Shown here: positions 1 through 14,539 of the stretch, piece after piece
Layout of the letters: every line of letters begins with the position of its first letter
Numbering within the stretch: the first letter of the stretch is position 1
From: Pontederia crassipes
Taxonomy: Eukaryota > Streptophyta > Magnoliopsida > Commelinales > Pontederiaceae
Length of the DNA stretch: 64,000 nt
Direction: 5' to 3'
Assembly (NCBI GenBank): GCA_030549335.1
Contig: CM060188.1
Span: 64,982,696-65,046,695, forward strand
Translations under genes and position numbers: made by a program
Notes under the pieces: model-generated
The model's input: only the letters and a program-made list of their open reading frames with translations
The model's database searches: none
What the model was told of the DNA's origin: nothing

Positions 1-1020
1 GTGAGCTATTAGAGGCAATACCTTTATCCCTTGAGTTGAAATTTTCAGCTTTATTTTTTCCTCTAATTTTTTATTTGGCTTATCAACTGACTTGGAATTT
101 GCACACCATTTTGATTTCCAAATAAAAGTTGAACTTTCAAATTTGCTATGTGGGTGAATATCTTTCTTCAATTGCTTCTCAATCTTTATAGCCTTATGCA
201 GAACTTCATCCAACTCCAAATACTCTTACAATTTCACAGCTCTGAAAATCTCTCGATTCAGTCCACATATGAATCTTACAATTGTGTCTTCAGGATTTTC
301 ATTTATGTTGGCACGAATGAATGCCATTTTCATCTCTTTATAATACTCCTCAACAGTCTTTGATCCCTGTCTCATAGTCTGCAATTTCATACGTAAGTCA
401 CGACAATATAATGGAGGAACAAATCTTCTCCTCAATATAATTTTCATCTCATCCTAATTTTCAATTAGAGGTTCTCGATTTTTGCACCTATTAATGGTTA
501 ATTGATTCCACCAAGTAATAACATAATCAGTGAAAGATATAATAGCAAGTTTAACCTTTTTCTCAGTAGAATAATTATGACGATGAAATATACTTTCTAC
601 CCTTTGTTCCCATTCAATATAGGCATCAAGATCACTTTTTGCTTGAAAGGTAGAGAGAGATAGTTTAATTGAACCCGTGTTTCGATCAGTGACATCTCTA
701 TCTTGTTCCCTTTCTCATTCATTTTTTCTACCTCCAATCTGAACACGTCTCTGCCTTCTCCAATTTATAATAGAGGCTTCATCAACTTCCTCTTCCATCT
801 CTTCATCATTAACAACACGGTGTCGTTGGCGATCTCTTCTTTGATTTGGTTGTATAACTTGTAGTTGTACAATTTGATCGTTCTGCACATCTACCTCATC
901 ATGAAATTCAGTAATCATATTGCCAAGATGTTAAAAGTGTTGTCATGACCTCCATCATTCTTCTTTGATGAATTGTTTTTTTTTCTAGAATTATGTTCTT
1001 TGTCCTTTCCTATTGACATT
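1..1020 (-). pseudogene. Ty3/gypsy gag remnant
   Basis: Read on the minus strand, 447-226 encodes the classic plant gypsy retrotransposon gag core (RFVPPLYCRDLRMKLQ, then a QGSKTVEEYYKEM block and a GLNREI block). 918-715 encodes the acidic/arginine-rich N-terminal part of the same protein, and a likely original start lies near 1020, where a Met-Ser-Ile-Gly-Lys opening can be read. Gag would form the virus-like particle that packages element RNA. The frame is broken between these blocks by stops and indels, so it is not functional. Protease, RT and integrase would lie off the left edge of the window. The family call is secure; the extent is approximate. Confidence 0.8.
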
Positions 1021-2900
1021 GTGAGAAATTTCTGCAGCAAACGTTAATGATAAACACAATCTCAATGCTCACGTGGTGACACTCGTATTTTATCTCAATT
1101 CTATTTGGCTTTTTCTTAAATTGTACTCACCACTCAGCCTTTTTTTCTCTCTTGAACTCTTCAACAAGTTCTAAGAGAACTAATGTAAGTCAACAAATGA
1201 CAATGAGCAGTTAAATCAATCTAATTTATCAATATGATTGCAAGATCAAAATAAATCTTGAAGTTGATTTGGAAGAGAAATTCAAGAAGAAGTTGTCAAA
1301 TAAGGATAGATATCAAAGATTCAGAATTGGAATGAAATAAAAAATCACCCTTCCTTGAGTCAAATTACTCTATTCTCAAAATTTTCTTTGCACTTTTCTC
1401 CATAAATAATCTTTCCTTCTTCTTTTCTTTCCTCTTTCTTCATCCATAAAGAATGCATGCAAAATGAAAGGTTAATCCTTTCATACTTTAAGAAGTGTGA
1501 TCCAAAGAAGCATGCATGTTGGCGCATGAAAAGTTGTGTGCCTAAGCTCACACATGAAGAGTTGGTGCCTTTACATGTGAATGATTGTGCATTAAAGAAT
1601 TGCCTTTTATGTAACGTCCAATCATTTAAAAAAAAGGTGTAAATACTTTTTAAGAGATGAGCATTTTTGTCTTTTAGTAAGTAAAAAAATAAAACAAAAT
1701 GTGGAAAAGAGGAGAGAGAAAATCCATCATCTCCTCCTCCGTTTCGACCCGCCCCTGACATGCTACAGTGCCCACACGAAACCAACAGCCGTCTCACTTC
1801 TGGCGTTCGGTTCTTCGTCGTCCGACCACCATTTTTTGCATGTGAGGTGTCGTTGAAAAGAGGGTGACGAGATGAACAATTTTAATGGGATAGGAGTTGA
1901 TCGGTCCATTGTGCGCGACACAGCAAGCTTAGAACGTGAGGGAAGGAGGAAGTTCGCCGGCGATGATTCCGGCTTCGATTCGTGCCAATCTTTCTCTTAG
2001 TGAATTGTGCATCATCCTCGGGTCGATTAGGTTCATTTTAAGGGTTGTAAACGTGCTTGTGCTCCCAATCATGTAGATGGCCAAGATTGGAGTTTTCCGG
2101 CAACCTTTCCGGCGACTTTCCAGCGAGTTCGATGAGGGGTTTCGGCCGAGTTCAACACGATATTCTGGTAGGTGTACACACGAGGGAGAGACGTATTGGA
2201 TTGCTGCCCGTCAAAAATTTAATCACAAATTACTTGTAGGTTCATCGATTTTGGGTTCCGATCGGCAGACGATATTTCCGACGACGCATTCTCAATGTGT
2301 ATTGGTAAGCGGCTAATGCAGAATTATCCTCAATATGTATTGCTTATCCTCAATGTGACGTTTGACGTTCGATGAGTGTGATTTCAATTTAGAGAGCAAG
2401 AGGACTTCGTTTATTATGGTAAGGATATGATTGGTGGTTGAAGCTATTCATAAGACTTACATTTAGAAATTGATAAGAATTAGTTAGTGTTTAATTCGAA
2501 ATGTTATATGGTTAATTAGATATGATAGTTGGTTGTACATTGGGGGTTTCAGTAGGATGCTATTAGTTGACGATGCATACTAAAAGCACATAGTCTTGAT
2601 CATTTAAGAAATTAGTTATACAGGAACTATAATGCATTACTTATGAACTTAGGTAAAAGATTTATAAATTATAACTCTAACTACCAAGATGTCGTTAAAA
2701 ATGATTATTATGGAGTGATTAATGAACTAAAAGACAAATGATACTTAGAAGTGATAAATGTCTTAAAGGATAAGCTTATATTTCTAAATAAGGTTTAAAT
2801 AAATGTAATAGGCATTTCTCTTCTTTGAGCGGATTCAGACGAAAGGTTATTAAGACTTGAGGAATCCAATGTGAGGGAACTTATTATCACTAGTTGATCA
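1021..2900. other. Gene-free, probably retroelement-derived stretch
   Basis: No convincing gene. 1700-2330 is GC-richer and resembles a retroelement LTR/leader (repeated CCGGCGA-type words) but shows no recognisable protein. It lies upstream of the minus-strand gag remnant, where that element's 5' LTR and leader would be expected, but I could not find matching LTR ends or a primer-binding site. 2330-2900 is AT-rich spacer. Confidence 0.4.
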
Positions 2901-5390
2901 TACTATAATTCTACTCCTTTTTACTCTAATTCATATGCATATAAGCCTTGAAATGTTCATATGTTGATGATTATAATTAATATATATAGTTGCATTTATC
3001 TTTCCAGCATAATTTTATGTTACACTTGCACATTTGAGTTGTTTGATGTGTTATTTTAGTTCTTATTTTTTTAATTTTTACTTGAAGATCTGATGCTTGT
3101 TGTTCTTACTAATCCAGCAACTAAATCAAGCATATAAGGCACACGTCATTATTGGAAAAGAAGGGAGGACCACAATGCAGGCTGACAAAAGCAAGAAAAG
3201 AATTTTTTTGAAAAAAAGAGGAGACCAGGACAGATGGGGCAGAAATCAGAAGGAATAGAAGTTTCTGATGGGGATCACAGGGTGAGGAAATGTCATATAA
3301 AAAGGGGGATTTCAGGAGAAGAAAGGGGTCTTCTACCATTCTCCACATTCTGAACCTTGAAGCTGAAGGAAGGAGAAGAAGGAGCCAAAAGGAGACTTCA
3401 AGCTGAATCTGCTATTTCTATATTTCAAAATATTTTTTATTTTATTCCTCTTCTATTTTGTATTGATTTCAACATCTATGAGGAGCTAAATCTTAGCTAT
3501 CTTAGGATAGGATATTAGTCTAATTTCTGTTACGCATGGATGATGGAACAATACCTATTTTATCACTAATGTTTAGTATAGATCTGAATGTTTTGAAATT
3601 TGTTCTTATCAATGGAAATCCTATTTTGTAATGGCAATTGAGAAGTTAATTTCATATTATTTTATCACTCAGAAATGAGTTAAGAACATTGATATCGTTT
3701 CTTGATTCCAATCTATTTTTGTGAGTTTTGATGCATCCATTTAGTTTTTGTTAATGTGAATCACATATTGAAATGGCAGTCGAGATGTTGAATATATATT
3801 CCCTTGATGTTTAAATATAAATCCAAAGCATTAGCATTAGTGTTTGGATATGATTATGTTCAGTGTTATGAGCTGAATCGTCATCTTATCTCATGGGTAA
3901 TTGTGTCTTTTGGCCAAAACCCCTAACCTCCTTATATAAAGATCTAAGAATCCCTTGTTTACATCTTTTCTTCATATGAATCGTGACGGCTAGGGCTTGA
4001 GGAAGAAGAAAAAGAGGAACAAGGAGGAGGAAGAAGAGGAAGGAAGAGAAGGAAGATCAAAGAGAAATGTATGTAAAGGGGATCCAAACCCCTCTCTTTT
4101 CTTTCAATGGTCTGATTTGATTATGATGGATTGAGAGTTTGAGGGCACTATGTCCTCATGATTGATTGTGATTGAGGGTTACTCTCATTAGATTTGAAAG
4201 ATTTTGATATGTGTTTCATGTTTTTAAATCACCATATTTAGATTCACATGTTAGGATTTCATGTTGTGAGATCTAGGATGAACCCTATATTTGAAAGAAT
4301 GAATGATTTCGTATGTTTTTTCATGTGATTTTGATGACTATTGAGATATAGATTAAGCCTAGACCCTTTAGGATGTTTTGTATTGCATTTTCCAAAGTTT
4401 CATTAAAAAATGTGCAAAACATGAGCTCAATACGGGCTAGAGGCTTTTAATATGGGCAACAGGGCAAAAAATACGGCCATGTCGTATTGTCCTCGTAGAT
4501 GGGAAAAAATTCCATCTCACGGTCGTGACACTAATGGGCATGGCCGTGACCAACACTTGGAAGCGAACTTAACCATTCCATGGTCACGGTCACAGGTGTG
4601 ACCACTCCGTCACGATCATGACCGACTAAAAGAAGAATATATGGTATATTTAAAGTTACTTTCAAAGTACTTATATTATGTATTGATGTTTGATGATTGT
4701 ATATGAACCTAGATACACGAAATGCATGGATAGCCATAACTAGATTAAAATATGTAGATTGAGCGATGTAAATTGTTTGATGATTATGATATCAATGAAC
4801 CCAATTGAAGAATACTGTTACTTGTCGCCCCTCAAATTGATGACAAAAAATATTGTGTCCTGCTCCATTGTGTTAGAATTTCTTTCAAAAAATTATTGTG
4901 CCCTACACTTTGGAGTTAGCATTTCCTAGGAGAATAATTATATTTTATCAGCAATGGTATGCATATTCTCATTCCTTCGGATGACGGAGCCTTGGCTCTA
5001 AAGCCTAGCTAGTCTACTAGAAGGCAACAACTTGATTCTTCAATTACTGATAAGATCAAAGGCTGACTGACTGAACTGAAGGAACTGATAACTACGAAAG
5101 TGAGATCCAATGGGTTATGAAGCAACCCTAAGGATATTACTGAAGCAAGGTAATGACAAGTGCTAGCCACTTGGGATGCTTACTGATACTGATCGATTGT
5201 TACATGACTGACTATTATAGACTATTACTGATGACCTTTTTATATGAATCAATGGCATGTACATCTATGAATATGACATGGCATATATGTTCTTGTTATT
5301 ATGAAACTGTTATACACGTGTCATGTAGTATTTTATTTCGGATGCATTTTATTGCGTTGACCTTTACATACTCTAATTGGGCAATCCTTC
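2901..5390 (+). other. LTR-like noncoding sequence with TATA box
   Basis: No protein is recognised. A TATA box (TATATAA, 3933-3939) is followed by a purine-rich leader (3990-4065), as in plant LTR U3-R regions. 4500-4625 holds several short direct and inverted copies of a GGTCGTGAC-type word, a pattern often seen in gypsy LTRs. 5130-5390 also reads as LTR-like spacer. I infer a degraded retroelement LTR or several fragments; no terminal TG/CA pair or target duplication was located. Confidence 0.35.
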
Positions 5391-8300
5391 TATCACGACC
5401 CCGGTTTAAACCTTGGTATAACCCGCAAGTCGCGACATAATGCGATCGATAAAATTCTTATAGCGGAAGCATCATATTATCATGTAGAAACATGTGAGAT
5501 AAGGCTATCACACCATTGCTCACAACTCACTTATATTTAAACTCATAGCAAGTACACACTCTAATTCAAACTCATACATTTTAAAAGGTTTATGAAACAT
5601 TTAACTTTTACACACCACATAAAACATTAAGAGGAGTCACACATCCCCACAAAAAGACATCAAGAAACTAAGTTTTCAAAAGTGCTTCTAATCCGATAGG
5701 GGATTTCCAAGCACGACCACATGACTGGTCTACTGATCTGAAAAGATGTTAAAACAACATTATGAGCAAACAACAGCTCAGTAAGTTGAAAACTCATAAC
5801 CTATGTGTTACCACCTATTCAAATCAGATAAATTAATTTAGCATTTTAAAAACTTATAGGAAACAAGCTGACATCTTATTACTTATGAACAATTATACTA
5901 CATCAAGTATTCTCAATTAATAACATCTTTAGCAGATCATATAGTGCCTCACATATTTGTTTCACTTCATATAATGTTTCACATATCATATCATGTATCA
6001 TCTCATATCTATCATGTATCATATCATATCATGTATCATGTCATATCATATCATGTAACATGTCATGTATCGTATCATATCATGTATGCACGTATGCATA
6101 ATGCACATGCCATATTACCAACTGGTCAGAGGAACATATTACCCCGTAGGGTTTCATATCATCCCAAATCATGGGGTACATTTCCTGCAGAAAACATATC
6201 ATCCCTGATCAGAGGCATCATATCATCTCTGCCGGAGAACATATATTATCCCGTAGGATACCATATCATCTCATGAAAATGGGGTACATTTCCTGCATAA
6301 GACATATCATCCTGGCAGAGGAAATGCAATGCATGACAGATAAGATGCATAATGCATGCATTAACCATATCATATCACTTAAAACACATCATATAATTGC
6401 ATTAAAAGTAATTCACTCACTTTTTGATCATATAAAACATATAGTCAAATCAAATGACATTCCAAAGGACATAACATGAGCTATAACAATGATGGGATAC
6501 TTCTAGTGCACCTTGGTACACTAGGAATTCGTGTGGTGTTAGAAACATCATGCATAATAATAATTAAACATGTGATATTAATACAATCATAATTTTTGCA
6601 TCGTAACAGTCTTTACGAAGCTTAATCCTTTGGAAATTTCTCATTTAAGGTATATTGTATAAGGGCTCTAAAAATTTCATCAAGACAACCATATTCTTCA
6701 CTTACCCAGTTTGCTGACAGATTGAGTGGTGTCAGTTGTAAAATTTATAACTTCTGGAATACTTACGATAATTAAGTAATTATAATTTTCCATAAAACTA
6801 GACTACCCAAGGTCTAATCCATATAAATTTCATAATTTTATCACGCATATATGATTCTCAGAAAATCCAGAGATTTACCTTTGTTCTCTTCTACTTTTTT
6901 GTTCTGACAGTCTGAGTGAGGTTCACTTTAAAACTCATAACTTTCATTGTACATGGTCTATAAACATGATTCCACTTGGATTACAAATATAACATATTTA
7001 ATCCATATAAATTTGATATATTAAGAATAAGCATTTAAATTACCATAGCATTTACAATTCAGACTACTCATCACAGAAAACAGAAAGGGCGACTCGGAGT
7101 AATTGACTCATAACTTTTCACGTACAAATCTAATTAACCTGATTCTAGATCCTGTGGAAAGTAGACTCAATGAGGGTTAAACTTACGAAATTTAATAATT
7201 TTTGAAGAACCATAAAATGCCGAGAACATGTTGACAACTTTCGGATAGGGTTTGATGTCCAGCAAAGAGGAAACATCATATAGGTGAACTAGGATTTGAT
7301 CCACACCTCAAGAACATGTACATAAAGGTACAAAGAGATTTAGAAGCTCAGAAGAATAGATTTTCATCTGAATTTCATAGGGATAATTCATAGAAAAGGA
7401 GTAGACAACTTACCTACATGAAACCCTAACAAGTAAACCTTGATTTATCTTCTTCCTTTCTTCTTATTTTCCTTAGCCTTAGTTGTTGCCTTGCTAAAGT
7501 CGAATTGATGTTCCCATGGGGTAAAGAGATAAGATTTTAGGCTATATATATCTTGGATACCGACCTAAAGTCGGTTGGAAGTGAGTTTCCAACTTTGTCC
7601 TTAGAGTTCACCTTATTATTTATTTTATTTATTCATTTACTTAAGACATTACATGTAAATAAGAAACTACCCCCCATTTGGATTCAAAGAAAATATTTAG
7701 GAAAATAAATTTTCAAAGAATCGAAATCTAATTTTTTGTCCGAAGAACAAAATCGATCGTTTTTCTGATTTTCCGATTTTGCGCTATCATTTAACCTCAC
7801 TAATACTTTACTTAAAAATATTAAAAATCATATTTAACATACTTTCATGTGTATGATCAATCACCGGAACTTTAATTTTCTAAATTCTAATATTTTTGAA
7901 AAGTCGTTTTTCCTTATCCTTAGTCATTTGTCATCAATTTCAGGTGTTGGATTCTATGGAGTTAATGAACATATGCTCACACACTTATCATAATTCATAT
8001 CAATCAATAATATATGATTAAATTATATAAACTTAGGTGGATCAAGTCATGGATATTACACCTTCACCCTGAATCCGTGCAGGTAACTGAATTGCTTGGA
8101 CGAATAACTGTCTCAACTCATGACGGTAAAGTTGCACATGACATAAAAATAGATAAAATCATGAATCATTAGAGTCTGCTCTAGATATGAATTTGAATAA
8201 TGGTTTATTTATGTTCTATGACATTAGTTTTATTGATCTTTGAACTTAAAGTCTTCGGCTAAAGAGATGATGATTTTATCTTATTTTAAATGAATAATAG

Positions 8301-8419
8301 TTTTCGCTGCATTATTGTTAAATTATTTTATTTTAAATGATGTGATGACGAATGAGCTAACATTGCCGAAATGACCTAATTGACATAGCAATTTGGAGGT
8401 GAAATTTTAAAGTGTTATA
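5391..8419 (+). mobile_element. Ty3/gypsy LTR, about 3.0 kb
   Basis: The left end begins TATCACGACC and the right end finishes GTGTTATA, directly followed by a tRNA-Met primer-binding site. These match the usual plant gypsy (Del/Tekay-type) LTR ends TGTCACGACC and GTGTTACA, each with one transition expected from decay of methylated cytosine (TG to TA, CA to TA). The 3 kb length fits the long LTRs of that lineage. There are no ORFs; a TATATATA run lies at about 7543. No gag-pol follows to the right, so this is a 5' LTR stump or near-solo LTR. The family is inferred from the termini and PBS only. Confidence 0.65.
6131..6330 (+). repeat. Tandem ~107-bp repeat inside the gypsy LTR
   Basis: Two imperfect copies, with shared words CCGTAGG (6144 and 6251) and GGGGTACATTTCCTGCA (6173 and 6281). 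The period is about 107-108 bp. The preceding 5945-6090 is a degenerate CATATCATGTAT simple repeat. Such repeats in an LTR U3 often arise by slippage and can carry enhancer activity; here no function is shown. Confidence 0.7.
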
Positions 8420-8420
8420 A

Positions 8421-8433
8421 TTGGTATTAGAGC
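8421..8433 (+). other. Primer-binding site (initiator tRNA-Met)
   Basis: TTGGTATTAGAGC differs at one position from the standard plant retrotransposon PBS TTGGTATCAGAGC. It lies 1-2 bp after the LTR end, as required for minus-strand DNA priming. It fixes the LTR orientation as plus. Confidence 0.75.
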
Positions 8434-10657
<2,224 letters not shown>

Positions 10658-10835
10658 ATCTCCACCAAGTCACAACGCAACAGCGAAAGGATCAACCCTC
10701 TGTTGGCGTTCACACGTAGATTTGCTTCCAGGCAGTAAATAGCGGTGTAAAGAAATATTTGTGTGTCACATTTCCTTCCTGTTCGTTTTTTTTAATAAGT
10801 TTCGAATTTCATTAATACGTAAACACAAAAAAAAG

Positions 10836-10864
10836 AATAATAATAATAATAATAATAATAATAA
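10836..10864 (+). repeat. (TAA)n microsatellite
   Basis: Nine to ten TAA units in AT-rich spacer. Confidence 0.9.
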
Positions 10865-11274
10865 GTAGCCTTATCACTAACATTTTAATTTAATTACAAT
10901 GAAATCATATAATATAGACTTGACTCGGTTATATGAGCCGGACGGCTAATAACCAAATTGCGTGTTACATCAAATTGGTCTAATGAGTTTGCACACCGAT
11001 TGATTTGGACTTGGAAATAAGAGTTGTACAATTAATGTGCCAAAAGATATGATATGATAATTATATATTATATAGCTCCGTACGGATTAGGGAAAAATGA
11101 TTGAAGAAAATTTATCGATCGATGGTCAAATAATTATTCAAGTCATATGAAGCTGGTACGCCTGCACCAGATAAATAATAGACATCTAGAATGAACAAGT
11201 CAAGAAAAAAACGGCCGATAGTCTAAATTTTTTTGTAATTTCCGATGGCATTTGCGATAGCGAGAAAATTCTTT

Positions 11275-11700
11275 ATGCTATCGTTCGAAATTACCAATAG
11301 ATCGATTTGTAAAGGCTAGATCCGTCAAAAACTTTATTCATAATAAAATAATATATAATATAATTCAAGCATGAGTAATATTTTAATATTAATATTTTTT
11401 ACAGATCAAGTCTTCAGAATTATCGATGGATCGAAATTCGTTGATAATTTCTAAGGCTAGATCCGTCAGAAACTATATTTATAATAGAAAATATATAATA
11501 TAATTCAATCATATGAGTAATATTTTAATATTAACATTTTTTACGGGTCAAGCCTTCGAAATCCGTACGAGGCAGGAGAAAGAGAAAATGAAATAGGAGA
11601 GAAAATTAGGTGGCAAAAATTTTAATTTTACTATTTTTGAAGGAAATGTCCTTCGATATTACTAAAGGGCAAATCCGTCGACCACCATATTTATAATATA
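11275..11700 (+). repeat. 141-bp tandem repeat, two good copies and a partial third
   Basis: AAGGCTAGATCCGTCA occurs at about 11312 and 11453 (offset 141), each followed by a related stretch ending ATTTTTTAC(A/G)G(A/G)TCAAG. A weaker third copy of the core (CAAATCCGTCGACCACC) is at about 11670. Between cores are related TCGAAATT words. No coding potential; probably a decayed transposon or a small satellite array. Confidence 0.75.
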
Positions 11701-12700
11701 TCTATCTCTCTCCTTTGCTCCTCGATTTTTATCCCCGCTCCCCACTCGCTTTCTCACTCCCTCTATCATCTTCCCCCATCTCTCTCAACTTCAGCGACAA
11801 TCAGCGGGCTCGTGATTGTGACAACTACGACCTCCCTCGCTCCCTTCTCTCTCTTGGCTGCGGCGTGACTGAATCTAGCCGCTTGACGGCCGATCCGGCC
11901 GCTTGCTACATGCGACCCCATGCAGCTGCACTACCACTACAAATAAAACCCTTAAAATATCTCAGGATTAGTTTAAAAAGAAGACCAGGAAACCCTTTTA
12001 TGAGTTATGTAGAGAATGCATATATTGACTAATATATGCTTACTATAGGTAATATCACCTAGGTTTTTTAGGGTAAGCGAGACATGCCACTTGGTTGTCA
12101 TCATGCTGCATAAAAAGACATGAGGATGTACACATAAAGCCAAAAAGGAAAATTAATCCTCGCACTCCCTATGTAAATATAAGAAAAGTGATGTATAATA
12201 TCCTGTGTATTAGTCTAACCTCCAAATGTGATGTGTTGTACAAACCACAAGGCTGGCACTTGTAATAATCCAAAACTTCTATAAGCCTTTCAATTTTGTG
12301 CTTCTCTTAGTCAAATAGACATTATGTATAAGAGGTAGAAATCTTATATTTTGCTCCATAGAGATATTGATTGTAATATTTTTTTAATCAAGAAATCGTT
12401 AAAGAATTAAAAATAAAAAATTATAAAAGTAAAAAAATGAACCAATACTAACTATCTTTCCCATCTGGAGTTTTGTTTTCACAGTCATTCATGTACATTT
12501 TTTCAGTCCATATATGCACATACTTGGATGACTAACTTTGTCTACTAATCCTTTTACCCAATATTTTTTTTAAATGAACATTTATAATTCATTTTATTGC
12601 GACTCGTCTACATTATGTCACCCCAAAAATGCTGTCGTTTTAATTTTTAGTCGGCTGCACTTGTTTCTTGTACTCTACTTTATATCATATGTCCTTATCG
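11701..12700. other. Spacer upstream of the RNase H1-N-like gene
   Basis: 11700-11940 is pyrimidine-rich then GC-rich with an ORF of no recognisable family (11715-12032). The remainder is AT-rich. A weak TATA-like word (TTTATATCAT, about 12679) lies about 70 bp before the next start codon. Confidence 0.4.
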
Positions 12701-12747
12701 CTTATTTTTTATTGATCTTTCATGTTATCAAGAGACCGTGAATTAGT

Positions 12748-13101
12748 ATGGCAACACAAAAGTATTACACTGTCTACAAAGGTCGCAAGCGTGGGGTATA
12801 TGACACGTGGGCAGATTGTCAAGCACAAGTTTTGGGTTATCGCTACTGTGCTTATAAGAAGTTTGATACGTATTATGCCGCAACTACTTCCTTGGAAAAT
12901 TACCTCAGCATGAGTAACCTACCGAAAACTTTTGAGACACAGTCGATGATTGTTAACTCAGAGGACGGTCCAGCACTCGAAGTGGTTCCTTCCACGGATT
13001 GTAGGTGCAAGTGTAGGAGTAAGGTTTGCTTGTTAGCGCTGCATGCCATCGTTTTGTTTGTTGCAGGTTTCTTAATTGGCAAGTGTTGTAGGGAGGCTTG
13101 A
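12748..13101 (+). CDS. RNase H1 N-terminal (viroplasmin-like) domain protein with C-terminal membrane anchor
   Basis: A single-exon 117-residue ORF. Residues 5-52 form the RNase H1 N-terminal/caulimovirus viroplasmin-like fold: YYTVYKGRKRGVYDTW, then a Cys, Gln-Val, and YKKF. In eukaryotic RNase H1 this domain binds RNA:DNA hybrids. Residues 53-84 are a polar linker. Residues 85-94 are Cys-rich (Cys 85, 87, 89, 94) and residues 94-111 form one hydrophobic helix ending GKCC near the C terminus. No RNase H catalytic domain follows, so it cannot cleave RNA by itself. The layout suggests a tail-anchored membrane protein exposing a hybrid-binding domain to the cytosol; Cys 113/114 could be acylated (inference). 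The start at 12748 is the ATG directly before the domain. It may be a transposon-derived or host orphan gene; expression is unknown. Confidence 0.72.
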   Translation: MATQKYYTVYKGRKRGVYDTWADCQAQVLGYRYCAYKKFDTYYAATTSLENYLSMSNLPKTFETQSMIVNSEDGPALEVVPSTDCRCKCRSKVCLLALHAIVLFVAGFLIGKCCREA

Positions 13102-13163
13102 AATCTACAAAACTTGGCGACTATGTGTTTGTCTTAAGCCTTAACTTTCCAGATGATGGACTT

Positions 13164-13421
13164 GTGTTATATGTTAACTTTCGGATAATGTGGCTGGTAT
13201 CATTTTGTATTGACAAAGGATGTGGTCCGAACTCCTGTAGTTGTCGGTTGTGTTATATGTTACCTTTCGGATGATGTGGCTGGTATCATTTTGTATTGAC
13301 AGAGGATGTGGTCCGAACTCCTGTAGTTGTCGGTTGTGTTATATGTTAACTTTCGGATAATGTGGCTGGTATCATTTTGTATTGACAAAGGATGTGGTCC
13401 AAATTCCTGTAGTTGTCGGAT
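13164..13421 (+). repeat. 86-bp minisatellite, three copies
   Basis: Copies start at 13164, 13250 and 13336, each opening GTGTTATATGTTA and closing near AGTTGTCGG. Copies differ by a few substitutions. The array starts 63 bp after the stop of the 117-residue ORF, so it probably lies in its 3' UTR. The length is not a multiple of three and no frame runs through it. Confidence 0.93.
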
Positions 13422-13587
13422 AATGCTGCTAAGTAGTGTTACGATATGTTGGAATGGTTTGTACTATGTTGTTGTGTGCTTTCATTATCCTTGCATTATT
13501 TCTTGTAGTTGTTGTGTGGTCTCACATATTAGAATTATCATTCATTATCATTGATATTTTCATGTATTCTGCTGTCCTTCAATATAT

Positions 13588-14067
13588 ATGCGTGAGATAG
13601 CATATTTTTTATTTGTATTTAATTTGGATATTCCGGGATCATTGTCTTTTAGGCTTGCTAAATTAGTTTGTGGACGCGAACTAGAAGATGATTTTGAACA
13701 TTTGGTAAGTTCAACCTTGCGAATGATGAAGATGCTTTTGATTACATCTCTCTCTCGATTCTTGATGATGTTCTAGGAAATGTTCTTGTATTTTTTTTAT
13801 GCATAACATGCAGCAAATTGCTTTGCAATCTCTTATACTAATTTTATATTACTTGCATCCTACCGAGAAACTTAGCCATGGCCTTTTTTTTTGCCGCAAG
13901 GGTTGTGAACTTCGTCCAAACACCGGCCAGAACATTTTCGAATTTGATGGTCAAATCCCATGAAAAAGTTCTCCGAGCAAAGGAACTTTGCCAAACAAGC
14001 GGATGCAGATTTGATGATTTGTTCCCAGAACATAAGTTCTCTCATTCGGATGTAGCCAAACGCAACC
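13588..14067 (+). pseudogene. Unidentified coding-like remnant, left of the copia element
   Basis: Two coding-like blocks. 13588-13703 reads to ...LEDDFEHL and ends at a good splice-donor word (GTAAGT at 13704). 13878-14067 reads in one frame through VKSHEKVLRAKELCQTSGC, then DDLFPEHKFSHSDVAKRN. I do not recognise either. The second block stops exactly where the truncated copia LTR begins (14068), and similar-looking coding sequence resumes on the far side of the element (20928). I infer an old gene broken by the insertion; function unknown. Confidence 0.35.
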
Positions 14068-14113
14068 TTTATGTCCAATTTGATTTGTTATCATCAAAAC
14101 ATGGGATTCAACA
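14068..14113 (-). repeat. Truncated 3' LTR of the copia element
   Basis: 46 bp identical or nearly so to the end of the right LTR (20882-20927), including the word CATGGGATTCAACA. Left of 14068 the match stops abruptly and unrelated coding-like DNA starts, marking a deletion breakpoint. Confidence 0.88.
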
Positions 14114-14130
14114 ATCTCCCTCTTTTTTAT
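14114..14130 (-). other. Polypurine tract of the copia element
   Basis: On the element strand AAAAAAGAGGGAGAT directly precedes the 3' LTR start TGTTGAATCC. This is where plus-strand priming occurs in retroelements. Confidence 0.8.
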
Positions 14131-14539
14131 GATGACAAACTAGTTGGACGATAAAGAGAGAAAAGAAATGAAATGTAGGTTAAGATAATAAGTAATGAGC
14201 AGGCTCCCCCTACATTCATGCATATTTCACATTTTCTCCTCCTAAATATGTGGCCTTTATATCATTATAATAATATGGAACAATATAACATTATAATGTC
14301 AGATAAAGAACAACATAGACATGGAATTCAAATAAGGCATAAACAAGTTATTACATTACATCCATAGTCGATAGTACATCATATGTTCATGCACTAACAA
14401 ATGTGACTGTAGTCACTACAAAATGGTGCACGACACTAGTACACTAATACAAAAGCAAACATAAACATCAAACATCGTCCCATCCTAACCAAAGTTCTCC
14501 TCCTTTTAACATCATCAAAGAGGGAGGTAAGACATCTAT

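Noticed and set aside
12748..13101. Integrated caulimovirus sequence (because of the viroplasmin-like domain)
   Set aside because: The domain is also the RNase H1 N terminus and is common in host and transposon proteins; no other viral genes are nearby and a membrane helix is present.
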